This document shows, piece by piece, positions 56,105-64,000 of a stretch of 64,000 nucleotides of DNA. Every line of letters begins with the position of its first letter. The first letter of the stretch is position 1. The notes under the pieces are model-generated. The model did not search any database, had not been told where the DNA came from, and worked only from the letters and a program-made list of their open reading frames with translations. Source of the stretch: Tautonia sociabilis (GTDB lineage Bacteria > Planctomycetota > Planctomycetia > Isosphaerales > Isosphaeraceae); assembly GCF_003977685.1 (NCBI RefSeq), contig NZ_RYZH01000009.1, forward strand, positions 1 to 64,000. Reading direction: 5' to 3'. Position numbers and translations under genes: made by a program.

Positions 56105-56917
56105 TCAGCCGGCGGGGTCGGCCTCGACCGGCTCGACGACCGGCTCGGGGCCGGTGTCGCCGGCGGCGGGCTTCTCAAGGTCGCCGGCGGCGGGCTTCTC
56201 GAAGATGATGATGTGTTGCCAGGGGAGGAAGTCGAGCACCTCCTTCAGCCGGAAGCCCTGGGGCTCGATCTCGGCCCGGGCCTGCTCGACCGTCATCTTG
56301 TGCTCGGGCTTGATGGGGACGGTCGGGTCCTCGGCCCGGAACTCGACCAGGACGAGCCGGCCGCCGGGCTTCAGCGCCGAGCGGAGCCCCCGCAGGGTCG
56401 CCTCGGGGTCGGAAACCTCATGGTAGACATCGACCATCAGGATCAGGTCGATTTCCCCCTCGGGCAGCCCCGGATCCTCCTGGGTCACCAGCACCGGGCG
56501 GACGTTCGAGACGCCGGCGCGCCGGGCCCGCTGCTGGAGCATCCGGAGCATCTGCGGCTGCACATCGGTGGCGTAAACCACCCCCTCGGGGCCGACGCGA
56601 TCGGCCATCTTCAGGCTATGATAGCCGACGCCGGCCCCCACGTCGGCCACGATCATGCCCGGCTCGATCCCCAGCGCGTCGAGCATCTCGTCGGGCCGCT
56701 CCTCCTCGATTCGAGACGGCCGCATCAGCCAGTTGGCGCCAAGGTAGCTCATCACCTCGGCGATCACCCGGCCCCGATACGTCCCGTGCCGGTGGTCGTG
56801 GTCCGGACGGGGTTGCTGGCGGGGCCCGGCCATCGGGAGGGCGTCGGCCGGGAAGGGGAAGGCAAGGGCAAGCACAAAGGCGAGGGCCCATCGGGCCGGC
56901 AGCGAAGGTCGCGACAT
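56105..56917 (-). CDS. Exported SAM-dependent methyltransferase
   Basis: 270 residues. The N-terminus ARWALAFVLALAFPFPADA is a signal peptide. The core carries motif I VADVGAGVGYHSLKMAD, then YATDVQPQMLRMLQQRA and DLILMVDVYHEVSDPEATLRGLRSALKPGGRLVLVEF, typical class I methyltransferase. DXGXGXG-type glycine loop and acidic residue are intact. The C-terminus has a tandem 8-residue copy (EKPAAGDL/EKPAAGDT) from a 24-bp duplication at about 56155-56202. Export of a SAM enzyme is unusual since SAM is cytosolic; a possible explanation is that the hydrophobic stretch is an anchor rather than a cleaved signal. Confidence 0.88.
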   Translation of the reverse strand: MSRPSLPARWALAFVLALAFPFPADALPMAGPRQQPRPDHDHRHGTYRGRVIAEVMSYLGANWLMRPSRIEEERPDEMLDALGIEPGMIVADVGAGVGYHSLKMADRVGPEGVVYATDVQPQMLRMLQQRARRAGVSNVRPVLVTQEDPGLPEGEIDLILMVDVYHEVSDPEATLRGLRSALKPGGRLVLVEFRAEDPTVPIKPEHKMTVEQARAEIEPQGFRLKEVLDFLPWQHIIIFEKPAAGDLEKPAAGDTGPEPVVEPVEADPAG

Positions 56918-57049
56918 GGTGGGTCCGCTCGGCTCGGGTTCGGGATCGGGTTCGATGGCGGTCGGACGTCGGGCCGGAGGGCCCGGCCCCCCAGCGCTCA
57001 TGGTAGGCGACGGCCCGATCCGGGGCCAGTCGCCCGAGGAGGACCGGCG

Positions 57050-57604
57050 ATGGCTCCTGATGATCTCGATGCGGCCCAGGCGATCGGGGAGCCCCGGGAG
57101 CTCTGGACCGTCGGCTACGGCTCCTGGCCGGCGAGGGAGCGAGCCGATCGACTGGCCTCGGCCCTCTCCGCCCGAGGAGTCACCCTGCTGGCCGACGTGA
57201 GGCTCGCCCCCTGCTCCTCCGACCTCGACCCCTCCCGCACCTACGGCCCCCGAGGCTGGCACCTGCGGGCCTCCGGCTCGGGAGAGGGGATCGTCCCCCT
57301 GCTGGCCCAATCGGGGATCTCCTACGAGTGGTTCGTGGAGCTGGGCAACCCCCAACGCCAGGATCCCGCCATGGCGGTCCTCCGTTCCCACCTCGACGAC
57401 CCCTCCGCCGGCTGGCCCGTCCACCGAGGCCTCTCCCGGCTGGCCGACCGCGTCCGGACCCCCGGCGCCGTCGTCGCCCTGCTCTGCGCCTGCGCCGACC
57501 CCGCCCGATGCCACCGCTCCCTCATTGCCGATGCCCTGGCCGACCGACACTTCGGCGGCCTCCTCGCCGTGCGAGACGTCCGGACAGGCGGTCGGCTGCG
57601 GTGA
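57050..57604 (+). CDS. DUF488-domain protein
   Basis: 184 residues with a strong GAGGAGGA site. The family motif WTVGYGSWPARERADRLASALSARGVTLLADVRLAPCS at the N-terminus is followed by GISYEWFVELGNP and the C-terminal CACADPARCHRSLIADAL, with the conserved Cys and His. Function unknown; DUF488 proteins are small cytosolic proteins that often occur near stress or metabolic genes. It is divergent from the methyltransferase gene. Confidence 0.88.
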   Translation: MAPDDLDAAQAIGEPRELWTVGYGSWPARERADRLASALSARGVTLLADVRLAPCSSDLDPSRTYGPRGWHLRASGSGEGIVPLLAQSGISYEWFVELGNPQRQDPAMAVLRSHLDDPSAGWPVHRGLSRLADRVRTPGAVVALLCACADPARCHRSLIADALADRHFGGLLAVRDVRTGGRLR

Positions 57605-57948
57605 CTCCCTGGCGGTGAGGTCCGATCCCTCGCTCGGAAGCGGCCGAGGCCGGCGGAACGAGGCTCGATCCAGCGTCGAGCACGGCCCGTCCCCGGCCTC
57701 CTGGCCCCTGGAACGCCGCCATCCCGGGGCGAACGCCCTCGACCTTCCGGGTCGCCGGAGGCCGGGAGGGGAACCAGGACCGCACGGCCGATCCGGAGCG
57801 CCAGCCCGGCCGGACGGCAACATCGGCGAGGACCGCGGAGCACCGAACCCGGCCGGCTCCCGGCCCTCGTTCGGGCGCTGACGGGTCCCCCGACGTCGGG
57901 GTACGATGGCCTCGCCCCGCCGCACCGATCCCGCCCGGAGCCCCGCTC
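57605..57948. other. Intergenic, DUF488 to LarA-like gene
   Basis: 344 bp. I see no gene, repeat or clear promoter. The sequence before the LarA-like ATG at 57949 contains CCCGGAG as a possible weak ribosome binding site. Confidence 0.5.
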
Positions 57949-59271
57949 ATGACCGCCCGACCCGAGGACATCCCCCCCGTCGCCCGAGTCCGACAGCGCG
58001 TCTCCCACCCGGCGCTGGACGACGCCCCGGCCGCCGTGGCCGAGGCGATCCGGTCGAGCCACATCACCGGGAGGGTGCCGAAGGGAGGACGGGTGGCGTT
58101 GACGGTCGGCAGCCGGGGGATCGTCGGCATCGACCGGATCACCTCGGCGGCGGTCTCGGCGCTGAAGGGCCTGGGGTTCGAGCCGTTCGTGGTGGCGGCC
58201 ATGGGCAGCCACGGCAAGGGGACGGCCGAGGGGCAGCGGGCCCTGCTGGCCGAGCTGGGCGTGACCGAGGAATCGGCCGGTTGCCCGATCCGATCGGAGA
58301 TGGACACCGTCGTCCTGGGCTCGAACAGCTTCGGCCTGCCGATTCACTTCGACCGCAACGCCTTCGACGCCGACGGCATCGTCCTGCTCAACCGGGTCAA
58401 GCCGCACACGTCGTTCACCGGGAGGTATGAGAGCGGCCTGTTGAAGATGCTGACGATCGGCCTCGGCAAGCGCGAGGGGGCGGCCCAGGTGCACAAGCTC
58501 GGCCTGCCGGGCCTGAAGGTCCTGCTGCCGGAGGTGGGGGAGTTCCTGCTGCGGAAGACGCCCGTGGCGCTGGGGGTGGCCCTGCTGGAGAACGCGGAGG
58601 AGCGCACGGCGAGCGTCGAGGCGGTGGAGCCGGAGGAGCTGCTGGAGGTCGAGCCAAGGTTGCTCGACGAGGCAAGGCGGATGATGGGCCGGCTGCCGTT
58701 CGATCAGATCGATGTGCTGATCGTTGGCGAGCTGGGCAAGAACTACAGCGGCACAGGCATGGATCCGAACGTGATCGGCCGCCAGCGCGTCGAGACGATG
58801 CCGGACCTCCCCCGGCCGGTCGTCACGAGGCTGACGGTCCTGGATCTCTCCCCCGAGACGAAGGGGAACGCCACGGGGATCGGCCTGGCGGACCTGACGA
58901 CCGATCGCTTCGTCCGGCAGATCGACCCGGAGCCGATGCGGGTCAACTGCTACACCAGCAACTTCCTCACCCGGGCCCGCATTCCCCTGGCGATGCCGAC
59001 CGACCGCGAGGCGATCGCCATGAGCCTCCAGACCTGCTGGCGCGTCGACCGGTCTGAGGCCCGCATGGTGATCGTCCCGAACACGCTGGAGCTGGCCACG
59101 CTGTACGTCTCCCCCGCCCTGGCCGACGAGGTGGCGGCGGACCCGGGCCTGGAGCTGGAGTCGGGCTTCGAGCCGCTCCCCTTCCTACCGGACGGGACGC
59201 TCAACCAGGAGGCGATGTTCCCGGAGAGCGTGCGGGGGCGTCGCGCCCTCGGAATTCGATCCGGCCATTGA
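57949..59271 (+). CDS. LarA-like (DUF2088) lactate racemase-domain protein
   Basis: 440 residues. It matches the LarA fold family: AMGSHGKGT (His88), LNRVKPHTSFTGRYESGLLKMLTIGLGKREGAAQVHK (His153, Lys166 or Lys174, His182), then later DVLIVGELGKNYSGTGMDPNVIGR. In LarA equivalent His and Lys residues hold the nickel-pincer cofactor. The first site here is GSHGKG rather than the LarA-type GTHRP, so the substrate may differ; lactate specificity is not shown. No larB, larC or larE genes for cofactor synthesis are seen in the window. Cytosolic. Confidence 0.88.
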   Translation: MTARPEDIPPVARVRQRVSHPALDDAPAAVAEAIRSSHITGRVPKGGRVALTVGSRGIVGIDRITSAAVSALKGLGFEPFVVAAMGSHGKGTAEGQRALLAELGVTEESAGCPIRSEMDTVVLGSNSFGLPIHFDRNAFDADGIVLLNRVKPHTSFTGRYESGLLKMLTIGLGKREGAAQVHKLGLPGLKVLLPEVGEFLLRKTPVALGVALLENAEERTASVEAVEPEELLEVEPRLLDEARRMMGRLPFDQIDVLIVGELGKNYSGTGMDPNVIGRQRVETMPDLPRPVVTRLTVLDLSPETKGNATGIGLADLTTDRFVRQIDPEPMRVNCYTSNFLTRARIPLAMPTDREAIAMSLQTCWRVDRSEARMVIVPNTLELATLYVSPALADEVAADPGLELESGFEPLPFLPDGTLNQEAMFPESVRGRRALGIRSGH

Positions 59272-59394
59272 TGGCCCATTTCGCTTGCCCGACCCGGATC
59301 CGCGGGGAATGCTGGAAGGGGGGATCGCGCCGGGGCGGCGGTCGTCGTCAGCGCCGGCAGGAGGCCCCCCGGACCTCGACCGGGCCGCACGATC

Positions 59395-62300
59395 ATGGGC
59401 GACCAGCTTCCCAACGGGGCAAGGCTCGAGCGCGGCGACGGCCGCCACCGGGCGATCGTCCGGCGGTTCGAGGCCGCGACGATGGACGAAATGGAGGCGA
59501 TGCTCGCCTCTGCCGAGCTGGAGCAGGAGCGAGCGCTCCGGCTCTACCTGGGAGATGATCGCTTCGAGCGGATGCGCCAGCTCGCCCTGAGCCGGTACGT
59601 CTCCCGAGCGGCGGAGGCGCCGGCCGGCAACGTCGTCATCCTGCCGGGGCTGATGGGCAGCGCCCTGCACACGATCGACCGCCGGGGAGACGACGACGAG
59701 GTCTGGCTGAACCTCTGGCGGCTCGCCCAGGGGGCGATCGGCCGCCTGCAACTGGCGCCCGACGGCGTGCTCCAGGCCGACCCGTCCTACTCGACCCGGC
59801 CGGGGAACGCGCTCTGGAAGTACTACGGCGAGCTCGTGCTGGCGATGCGGAGGCGCTGGCGGGTGCTCGTTTTCACGTATGACTGGCGCAAGGACATCCG
59901 CCTGGCGGCCGATCGCCTGCTGGCGAACATCAACTCGACCTTCGGCCCGGACGAGCCGGTGCACCTGGTCGCGCACTCGATGGGGGGCCTGGTGGCCCGG
60001 AGCTTCATCCAGCGGCACCCGGAGCGATGGCGGTCGATGTGGTCGGCAGGGGCCGACCGCCGCTCCCGGGGGGGACGGCTGGTGATGCTCGGCACGCCGA
60101 ACCACGGGTCATACCTGGTGCCCCAGGTGCTGTGCGGCCTGGCGAACACGGTCTGGATGATCGAGCGGCTCGACCTGACCCGGGACATGGCCGGGATGCT
60201 CCGCGTCGTCCACTCGTTCCCGGGCGTGTATCAACTGATGCCCTCCCCGATCGTCGACCTCGACGCCAAGCCGCTCTACGACCCCGACACCTACGGCCCG
60301 ATCGGCGTCTCCGCCCGGCACCTCGACGCCGCCGGCGACTTCCACGAGGAGCTGACGGCCGATCTGGAGTCGGCGTCCTCCCGGCGGGCGATCGAGGACC
60401 GCTTCGTCTACTTCGCCGGCTACGGCCAGCAGACGGCCGACGGCATCCCTCCCAACCGCCTGGACCACCTGGCTCGCGTCCCGCAGCCGGCCGGGTTCAA
60501 AATCGAGGAGCATTACCTGTTCACCTTCGAGGGAGACGGCAGCGTCTCCCGTCGGCTGGGACAGCTGCGAGACGGCAACGGCGCCCCCGTTCCCCTGCGG
60601 ACCTACCGCGTGCGCGAGGAGCACTCGGCGCTGGTGGCGAACCCGAACGTGCTGTCGGCCGTCGATGAGGTGCTCCGCCTCGGCGAGCTGCAACGCCCCG
60701 CCCCCCGAGGAGCCGAGCCGGCCGCGATGGCCCCCGGCTCGATCTCGGAAGTGGACTGGGACGACCCCGAGCAGGTCATCCCCATCGAGCCCCGCCCCGA
60801 CCCCGACGCCGCCAAGCGCTGGGCCGAGGCCCACGACCAGGACCGCCGCCGGTTCGACCGGATGCTCGACCGGACCCGCCTCCGCCTCGCCGTGGCCGAG
60901 GTCGGCTCGGCCGCGCCATCGCCCCCCGACGCCCCCGACGTACCGCCGCCGATCGACCTGACCCCCGAGGAACGCGAGCTGGCCGAGGCCATCGTCTCCG
61001 ACTTCCTCCGAGTGCCGGGGGCGGCCTCCGGAATCGGCTCCCCGCTCTCGGGATCGGCAGTCGAGCCGCCGACCATCGCGATCCACCTGGCGCTGGACGA
61101 CGTCTCCCGCATCGGCGACCGGCCTGTGGAAACCCAGGACGGCCAGGTCACACCGCCGATCGACGCCATCGCCATCGGCCACTACACCGGAGAGAAGCCC
61201 AGGCCAGGAGACTCGGCCTGGGCGCTCGACCAGGTGATCGGCCGGGCGATGCTCCCGAGCGGCGACGCCTCCCCCTGCGCCTTCGAGACGGGCCCGGCCG
61301 GCAACGTCGAGGGGGGCGGGGAGGCCCGGCTGCGGGAGGCCCAACTGCTGCTCTCCCAGCTGATCGAGCGCGGGATCGCTCGGGGAGAGCTGGGCCAGCC
61401 GTACCTCGTGCCCGACCCTCGCGAGCCCTCCCGGGTGATCGCCCTCTGCGGCATGGGGGTGCCCGGCGGCTTCGGGGCGCCGGAGCTGACGGTGCTGGTC
61501 CGAGAGCTGGTCTGGACGCTCGGCAAGCTCGGCAAGGCGCACCTCGCCTCGGCCCCCATCGGAACCCGCAACGCCAACCTGCCGCCGGCCGAGGCAACCG
61601 AGGCCTGGATCCGAGGCATCAAGCTCGCCTTCAGCGGCACCGAGGCTGCCGAGGGACAGGTGATCCGCCACGTGACCTTCGTGCTGCCCGACCCGAGGAT
61701 CTTCCCCGAGGTCGACCGCACCCTGATCGCCCTGAAGACGAAGCTCGCCGCGGAGCGCCGGCTGATCCTCGACTACTCGCCGCTCACCCCCGGGCAGCTC
61801 CGGACGCTGCACGACCGGGCGATCGCCTTCGAGCGCGCCGAGTTCTCCCGGCGCTGGGAGGAGCGCTGGCGCCTCTGGGAGCGGGAGGATCCCGGCCTGA
61901 TCGGCCCCGAGGAGGGAGAGGCGCCCGACCCGGTGCGCATCACCGTCCGGTTCGGCCCCGGCGCGGCGACGAGCCGGCGGGTCTTCCGGTTCGGGGCCGT
62001 CTCCCGGTCGGCCGCCCTGCCGATGCGGGAGATCGACATCGACCCGGGGCTGGTGGCCTCGGCCAACGACGAGCTGGCCGCCGAACGCGACCCCGGCCGG
62101 CAATTCGCCCGGGGCCGGTTCCTCGGCCAGTTGCTCCTCCCTCGCGACTTCCGCCCGCTGCTTCGGTCCGGCGGGCCGCTGGTGATGATGCTCGACCCGA
62201 CCGCCGCCCGCATCCACTGGGAGCTGCTCGCCCGCCCCGAGCTCTGGACGATGTCCGACCGGCCCGGCTCCTCGGCCGAGGACGCGACCGACGGGACGGC

Positions 62301-63282
62301 CTTCCTGGGCACGAGCCGGGGGCTCACCCGGCAGTTGATCACCGCCTTCGCCCCTCCCCCGGAACCGCCCCCGCCCAGCCGGCGCTACCTCCGCGTGCTC
62401 GTCGTGGCCGACCCGGCCGCCGACGCCCCGCTGCCGGGAGCCCGCCGGGAAGGGGTCGCCGCCGTCGAGCTGTTCCGCGCCTTCAACGCCGCCTGGGGAC
62501 ACTCCGGCAACGTCGTCGAGGTCGACGCGCTGATCGGCCCGTCCGAGGCGACACGGACCAACGTCCTCCGCCTGTTGATGGGGCGCACCTACGACGCCTT
62601 CCACTACGCCGGCCACTGCTTCTTCGACCCGTCGAATCCGGCCGCCTCGGGTCTGCTCTTCTCCGGAGGGGAGGTGATCTCGGCACACGAGCTGCGGCGA
62701 ATCGACCGCGTGCCAAAATTCGCGTTCGTCAACGCCTGCGAGTCGGGGATCGTCCCCTCGGAGCTGATGCCGAAGGTCGTCGGCTACCAGCCCGGCCTGG
62801 CGCCAAGCTTCGCCGAGGCGTTCTTCGAGCGCGGCGTGTCGAACCTCGTCTGCACCGCCTGGCCGGTCGACGACGAGGCGGCGGTCGCCTTCTCGCAGAC
62901 GCTCTACCGGTCGCTGCTCGGCCTCTCGGGAGCGGGCTCCGACCGGCCCGATCCGATCCGCCCGCTGGTGATGCACCGAGCGATGCGGCAGGCCCGCCTG
63001 GCCGTCTCCCGCCGCGACGATCTGCCCGGCGGCGCCCACACCTGGGGCGCCTACCAGCACTACGGCAACCCCGACTTCGCCTTCTTCGACGGCTCCCGGA
63101 TGCTCCGCGGCGAGGCCGCCGTCGTCGCCTCGGCGGCTCGGGAAGCCCTCCCCGCCTCCTCGGCGACGGACAAGGGCTCGAAGGCGAAATCCCGGTCGGG
63201 GCGTTCCTCCACCCATCGGAGGCGATACGGTGGCTCCCGGCGATCGTCGAAGACCGGCCCGGGGTCGGGGGACGCGACCTGA
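59395..63282 (+). CDS. LCAT-type lipase fused to CHAT (caspase-like) protease domain
   Basis: 1295 residues. N-terminal part (about 75-430) is an alpha/beta hydrolase of the LCAT/phospholipase type: VVILPGLMGSAL, YDWRKDIR, nucleophile Ser195 in VAHSMGG, acid Asp381 in EGDGSVSR, base His410 in REEHSALVANPNVLSAV. A linker with Pro/Asp runs 440-540. A middle region (about 545-800) resembles the macro/M17-peptidase N-terminal type fold (IDAIAIGHYTGEKPRPGD, VIALCGMGVPGGFG), role unknown. The C-terminal CHAT domain (about 870-1265) keeps His1074 (HYAGHCFF) and Cys1115 (FVNACESG), plus AAVELFRAFNAAW and NLVCTAWPVDDEAA. The last 50 residues are basic. No signal peptide, so cytosolic. The start is an ATG with only a weak upstream site. 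All catalytic residues of both domains are intact. Confidence 0.93.
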   Translation: MGDQLPNGARLERGDGRHRAIVRRFEAATMDEMEAMLASAELEQERALRLYLGDDRFERMRQLALSRYVSRAAEAPAGNVVILPGLMGSALHTIDRRGDDDEVWLNLWRLAQGAIGRLQLAPDGVLQADPSYSTRPGNALWKYYGELVLAMRRRWRVLVFTYDWRKDIRLAADRLLANINSTFGPDEPVHLVAHSMGGLVARSFIQRHPERWRSMWSAGADRRSRGGRLVMLGTPNHGSYLVPQVLCGLANTVWMIERLDLTRDMAGMLRVVHSFPGVYQLMPSPIVDLDAKPLYDPDTYGPIGVSARHLDAAGDFHEELTADLESASSRRAIEDRFVYFAGYGQQTADGIPPNRLDHLARVPQPAGFKIEEHYLFTFEGDGSVSRRLGQLRDGNGAPVPLRTYRVREEHSALVANPNVLSAVDEVLRLGELQRPAPRGAEPAAMAPGSISEVDWDDPEQVIPIEPRPDPDAAKRWAEAHDQDRRRFDRMLDRTRLRLAVAEVGSAAPSPPDAPDVPPPIDLTPEERELAEAIVSDFLRVPGAASGIGSPLSGSAVEPPTIAIHLALDDVSRIGDRPVETQDGQVTPPIDAIAIGHYTGEKPRPGDSAWALDQVIGRAMLPSGDASPCAFETGPAGNVEGGGEARLREAQLLLSQLIERGIARGELGQPYLVPDPREPSRVIALCGMGVPGGFGAPELTVLVRELVWTLGKLGKAHLASAPIGTRNANLPPAEATEAWIRGIKLAFSGTEAAEGQVIRHVTFVLPDPRIFPEVDRTLIALKTKLAAERRLILDYSPLTPGQLRTLHDRAIAFERAEFSRRWEERWRLWEREDPGLIGPEEGEAPDPVRITVRFGPGAATSRRVFRFGAVSRSAALPMREIDIDPGLVASANDELAAERDPGRQFARGRFLGQLLLPRDFRPLLRSGGPLVMMLDPTAARIHWELLARPELWTMSDRPGSSAEDATDGTAFLGTSRGLTRQLITAFAPPPEPPPPSRRYLRVLVVADPAADAPLPGARREGVAAVELFRAFNAAWGHSGNVVEVDALIGPSEATRTNVLRLLMGRTYDAFHYAGHCFFDPSNPAASGLLFSGGEVISAHELRRIDRVPKFAFVNACESGIVPSELMPKVVGYQPGLAPSFAEAFFERGVSNLVCTAWPVDDEAAVAFSQTLYRSLLGLSGAGSDRPDPIRPLVMHRAMRQARLAVSRRDDLPGGAHTWGAYQHYGNPDFAFFDGSRMLRGEAAVVASAAREALPASSATDKGSKAKSRSGRSSTHRRRYGGSRRSSKTGPGSGDAT

Positions 63283-63358
63283 CCACCGGCCCAGCCGGCG
63301 CCCCGTCCGGCCGACGGCCGGGGGACCGGTCGAGGAGGCCGGCACGATGGCCCGGGGA

Positions 63359-63382
63359 GCCGACGGCCCGAGGGCCGTCGGC
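63359..63382. terminator. Bidirectional terminator hairpin between convergent genes
   Basis: GCCGACGGCCC (63359-63369) pairs perfectly with GGGCCGTCGGC (63372-63382) around a 2-nt gap, between the stops of the lipase-CHAT gene (63282) and the TrmB-like gene (63390). Symmetry suits both directions; no T-run. Confidence 0.55.
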
Positions 63383-63389
63383 CCAGGGA

Positions 63390-64000
63390 CTACCGCTTCT
63401 TCCGGGGCCCCGGGCGTCGGCTCCGCTTCGGGGAGGGGCGGTCGTCGCCGCCGGACTCGAGGGCGTCGAGTTCCTCCCAGGGACCTCGGGAGACGAACTC
63501 GGGGAGGGGGAGGGTGTTGATGGCCTCCCGGATGTCGGGGCCGGTCAGGTCGTCTCGGCGCGTGCCGACGCCCCGGAAGATCGGCAGCCCTCGGCTGCGG
63601 GCGAGGATCTCGCGGCGGGAGCGGCCTTCGGGGGCGTCGGGCCAGGGCTCGGGGTGCGCTCGGAAGGTGAAGAAGGCGGGGGCGACGGAGGCGATGTACT
63701 CCCAGTATTCGGGGCTGTCCGTCTGGATCACGAACAGCCCGCCGGGACGGAGCACGCGGTGGACGTGCTTGAGAAAGGCAGGGGTTATCAGGCGGTAGCG
63801 GGCGTCCTTCGGATCGTGGTACGGCTGCGGGTGGTAGATGTGCACCTCGGCCACGCTGCCAGGGGCGACGTAAGATCGCAGGAACGATTGCGCGTCCTTC
63901 ACCACCACTCGGACATTGTGCAGCCCGCGCTGGTTGGCCCGCTTGGTCGCGTAGCGGACGACCGCCGGCACCAGGTCCACGGCCACGTGGTCGCATTCCG
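63390..64000 (-). CDS. trmB: TrmB-like tRNA (guanine-N7) methyltransferase, 5' end outside window
   Basis: At least 203 residues are visible; the frame is open to the right edge (codons continue beyond position 63998), so the true start is outside. It has EVHIYHPQPYHDPKDARYRLITPAFLKHVHRVLRPGGLFVIQTDSPEYWEYI, which parallels the TrmB pattern of FPDPWPKKRH, RLV and rvLkpGG-x-TD. The SAM motif I (VVVKDAQ... context and an upstream E-C-D-H) is partly cut off. The HxPQPYHDP sequence diverges from the canonical DPWPK, so the exact target is less certain. The C-terminus is basic (KRSRRPGPRKKR). Confidence 0.75.
   Translation of the reverse strand, partial: ECDHVAVDLVPAVVRYATKRANQRGLHNVRVVVKDAQSFLRSYVAPGSVAEVHIYHPQPYHDPKDARYRLITPAFLKHVHRVLRPGGLFVIQTDSPEYWEYIASVAPAFFTFRAHPEPWPDAPEGRSRREILARSRGLPIFRGVGTRRDDLTGPDIREAINTLPLPEFVSRGPWEELDALESGGDDRPSPKRSRRPGPRKKR

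Noticed and set aside
60109..63996. Antisense open frame of 1295 codons opposite the lipase-CHAT gene
   Set aside because: High-GC DNA gives long antisense frames. The sense strand has complete catalytic motifs, while the antisense product is Arg/Gly/Asp-rich with no domain.

Overview
The window is very GC-rich (by eye about 70% or more), densely coded and chromosomal. It reads as a planctomycete, most likely family Isosphaeraceae. The indicators are two DUF1559 proteins with type IV prepilin-like N-termini, a cytochrome c/WD40 fusion of the planctomycete type, pre-peptidase (PPC) domain proteins, a BamA-like outer-membrane protein, a transmembrane Ser/Thr kinase, and Tat-exported sugar isomerase and DUF362 proteins. 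No rRNA, tRNA, CRISPR array, insertion sequence or prophage gene was seen. The family-level assignment is an inference from gene content.

Layout. 1-6.8 kb (+): the 3' part of a large unrecognised gene, a DUF1559 pilin-like gene followed by a convincing hairpin terminator, and bamA with an unusually long Pro-rich linker. 7-10.5 kb (-): apt, a lipoprotein and an HtrA protease. 10.8 kb (+): rlmN. 12.2-17.6 kb (-): TetR regulator/YkgJ/small protein, then a hydroxypyruvate-isomerase-like protein, DUF362 and a 3-hydroxyisobutyrate-dehydrogenase-like protein. 17.9 kb (+): a TPR membrane protein. 19-21.5 kb (-): an NfnAB-like flavoprotein pair with overlapping ends. 21.8-23.5 kb (-): DinB and TolB-like proteins. 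23.7-26.8 kb (+): PduO-type adenosyltransferase, a pteridine-reductase-like SDR and a hybrid histidine kinase. 27-28.3 kb (-): a lipoprotein and a LEPR-XLL-like exported protein. 28.6-32.9 kb (+): a PPC-domain protein and the cytochrome/WD40 protein.

33-39.5 kb (-) is a membrane glycosyltransferase locus. It has two paralogous multi-spanning transferases, a decayed C-terminal copy of one of them, a 72-bp tandem array between them, and upstream DUF2064, glutaredoxin-like, phosphatase-like and PNPOx-like genes. 39.6-41.8 kb (+): a molybdopterin oxidoreductase. 42-55.9 kb (-): CYTH, TolB-like, DUF1559 (apparently with a leader of about 440 nt), dnaE, an orphan Phd-like antitoxin, a Ser/Thr kinase, glycogen phosphorylase and a TPR protein. 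56-64 kb: a secreted SAM methyltransferase (-), DUF488 (+), a LarA-like protein (+), a 1295-residue lipase-CHAT protease fusion (+) and a truncated TrmB-like gene (-).

The most unusual item is the fusion at 59395-63282. It joins an LCAT-type alpha/beta hydrolase with a complete Ser-Asp-His set to a C-terminal CHAT (caspase-like) domain that keeps its His and Cys. This suggests one polypeptide carrying both a lipid-cleaving and a proteolytic activity. Other points of note are the NfnAB-like pair, the SDR with the Asp/Tyr/Lys signature of pteridine reductases, the repeat and duplication history of the glycosyltransferase locus, and pentanucleotide repeats lying next to several start or stop codons.
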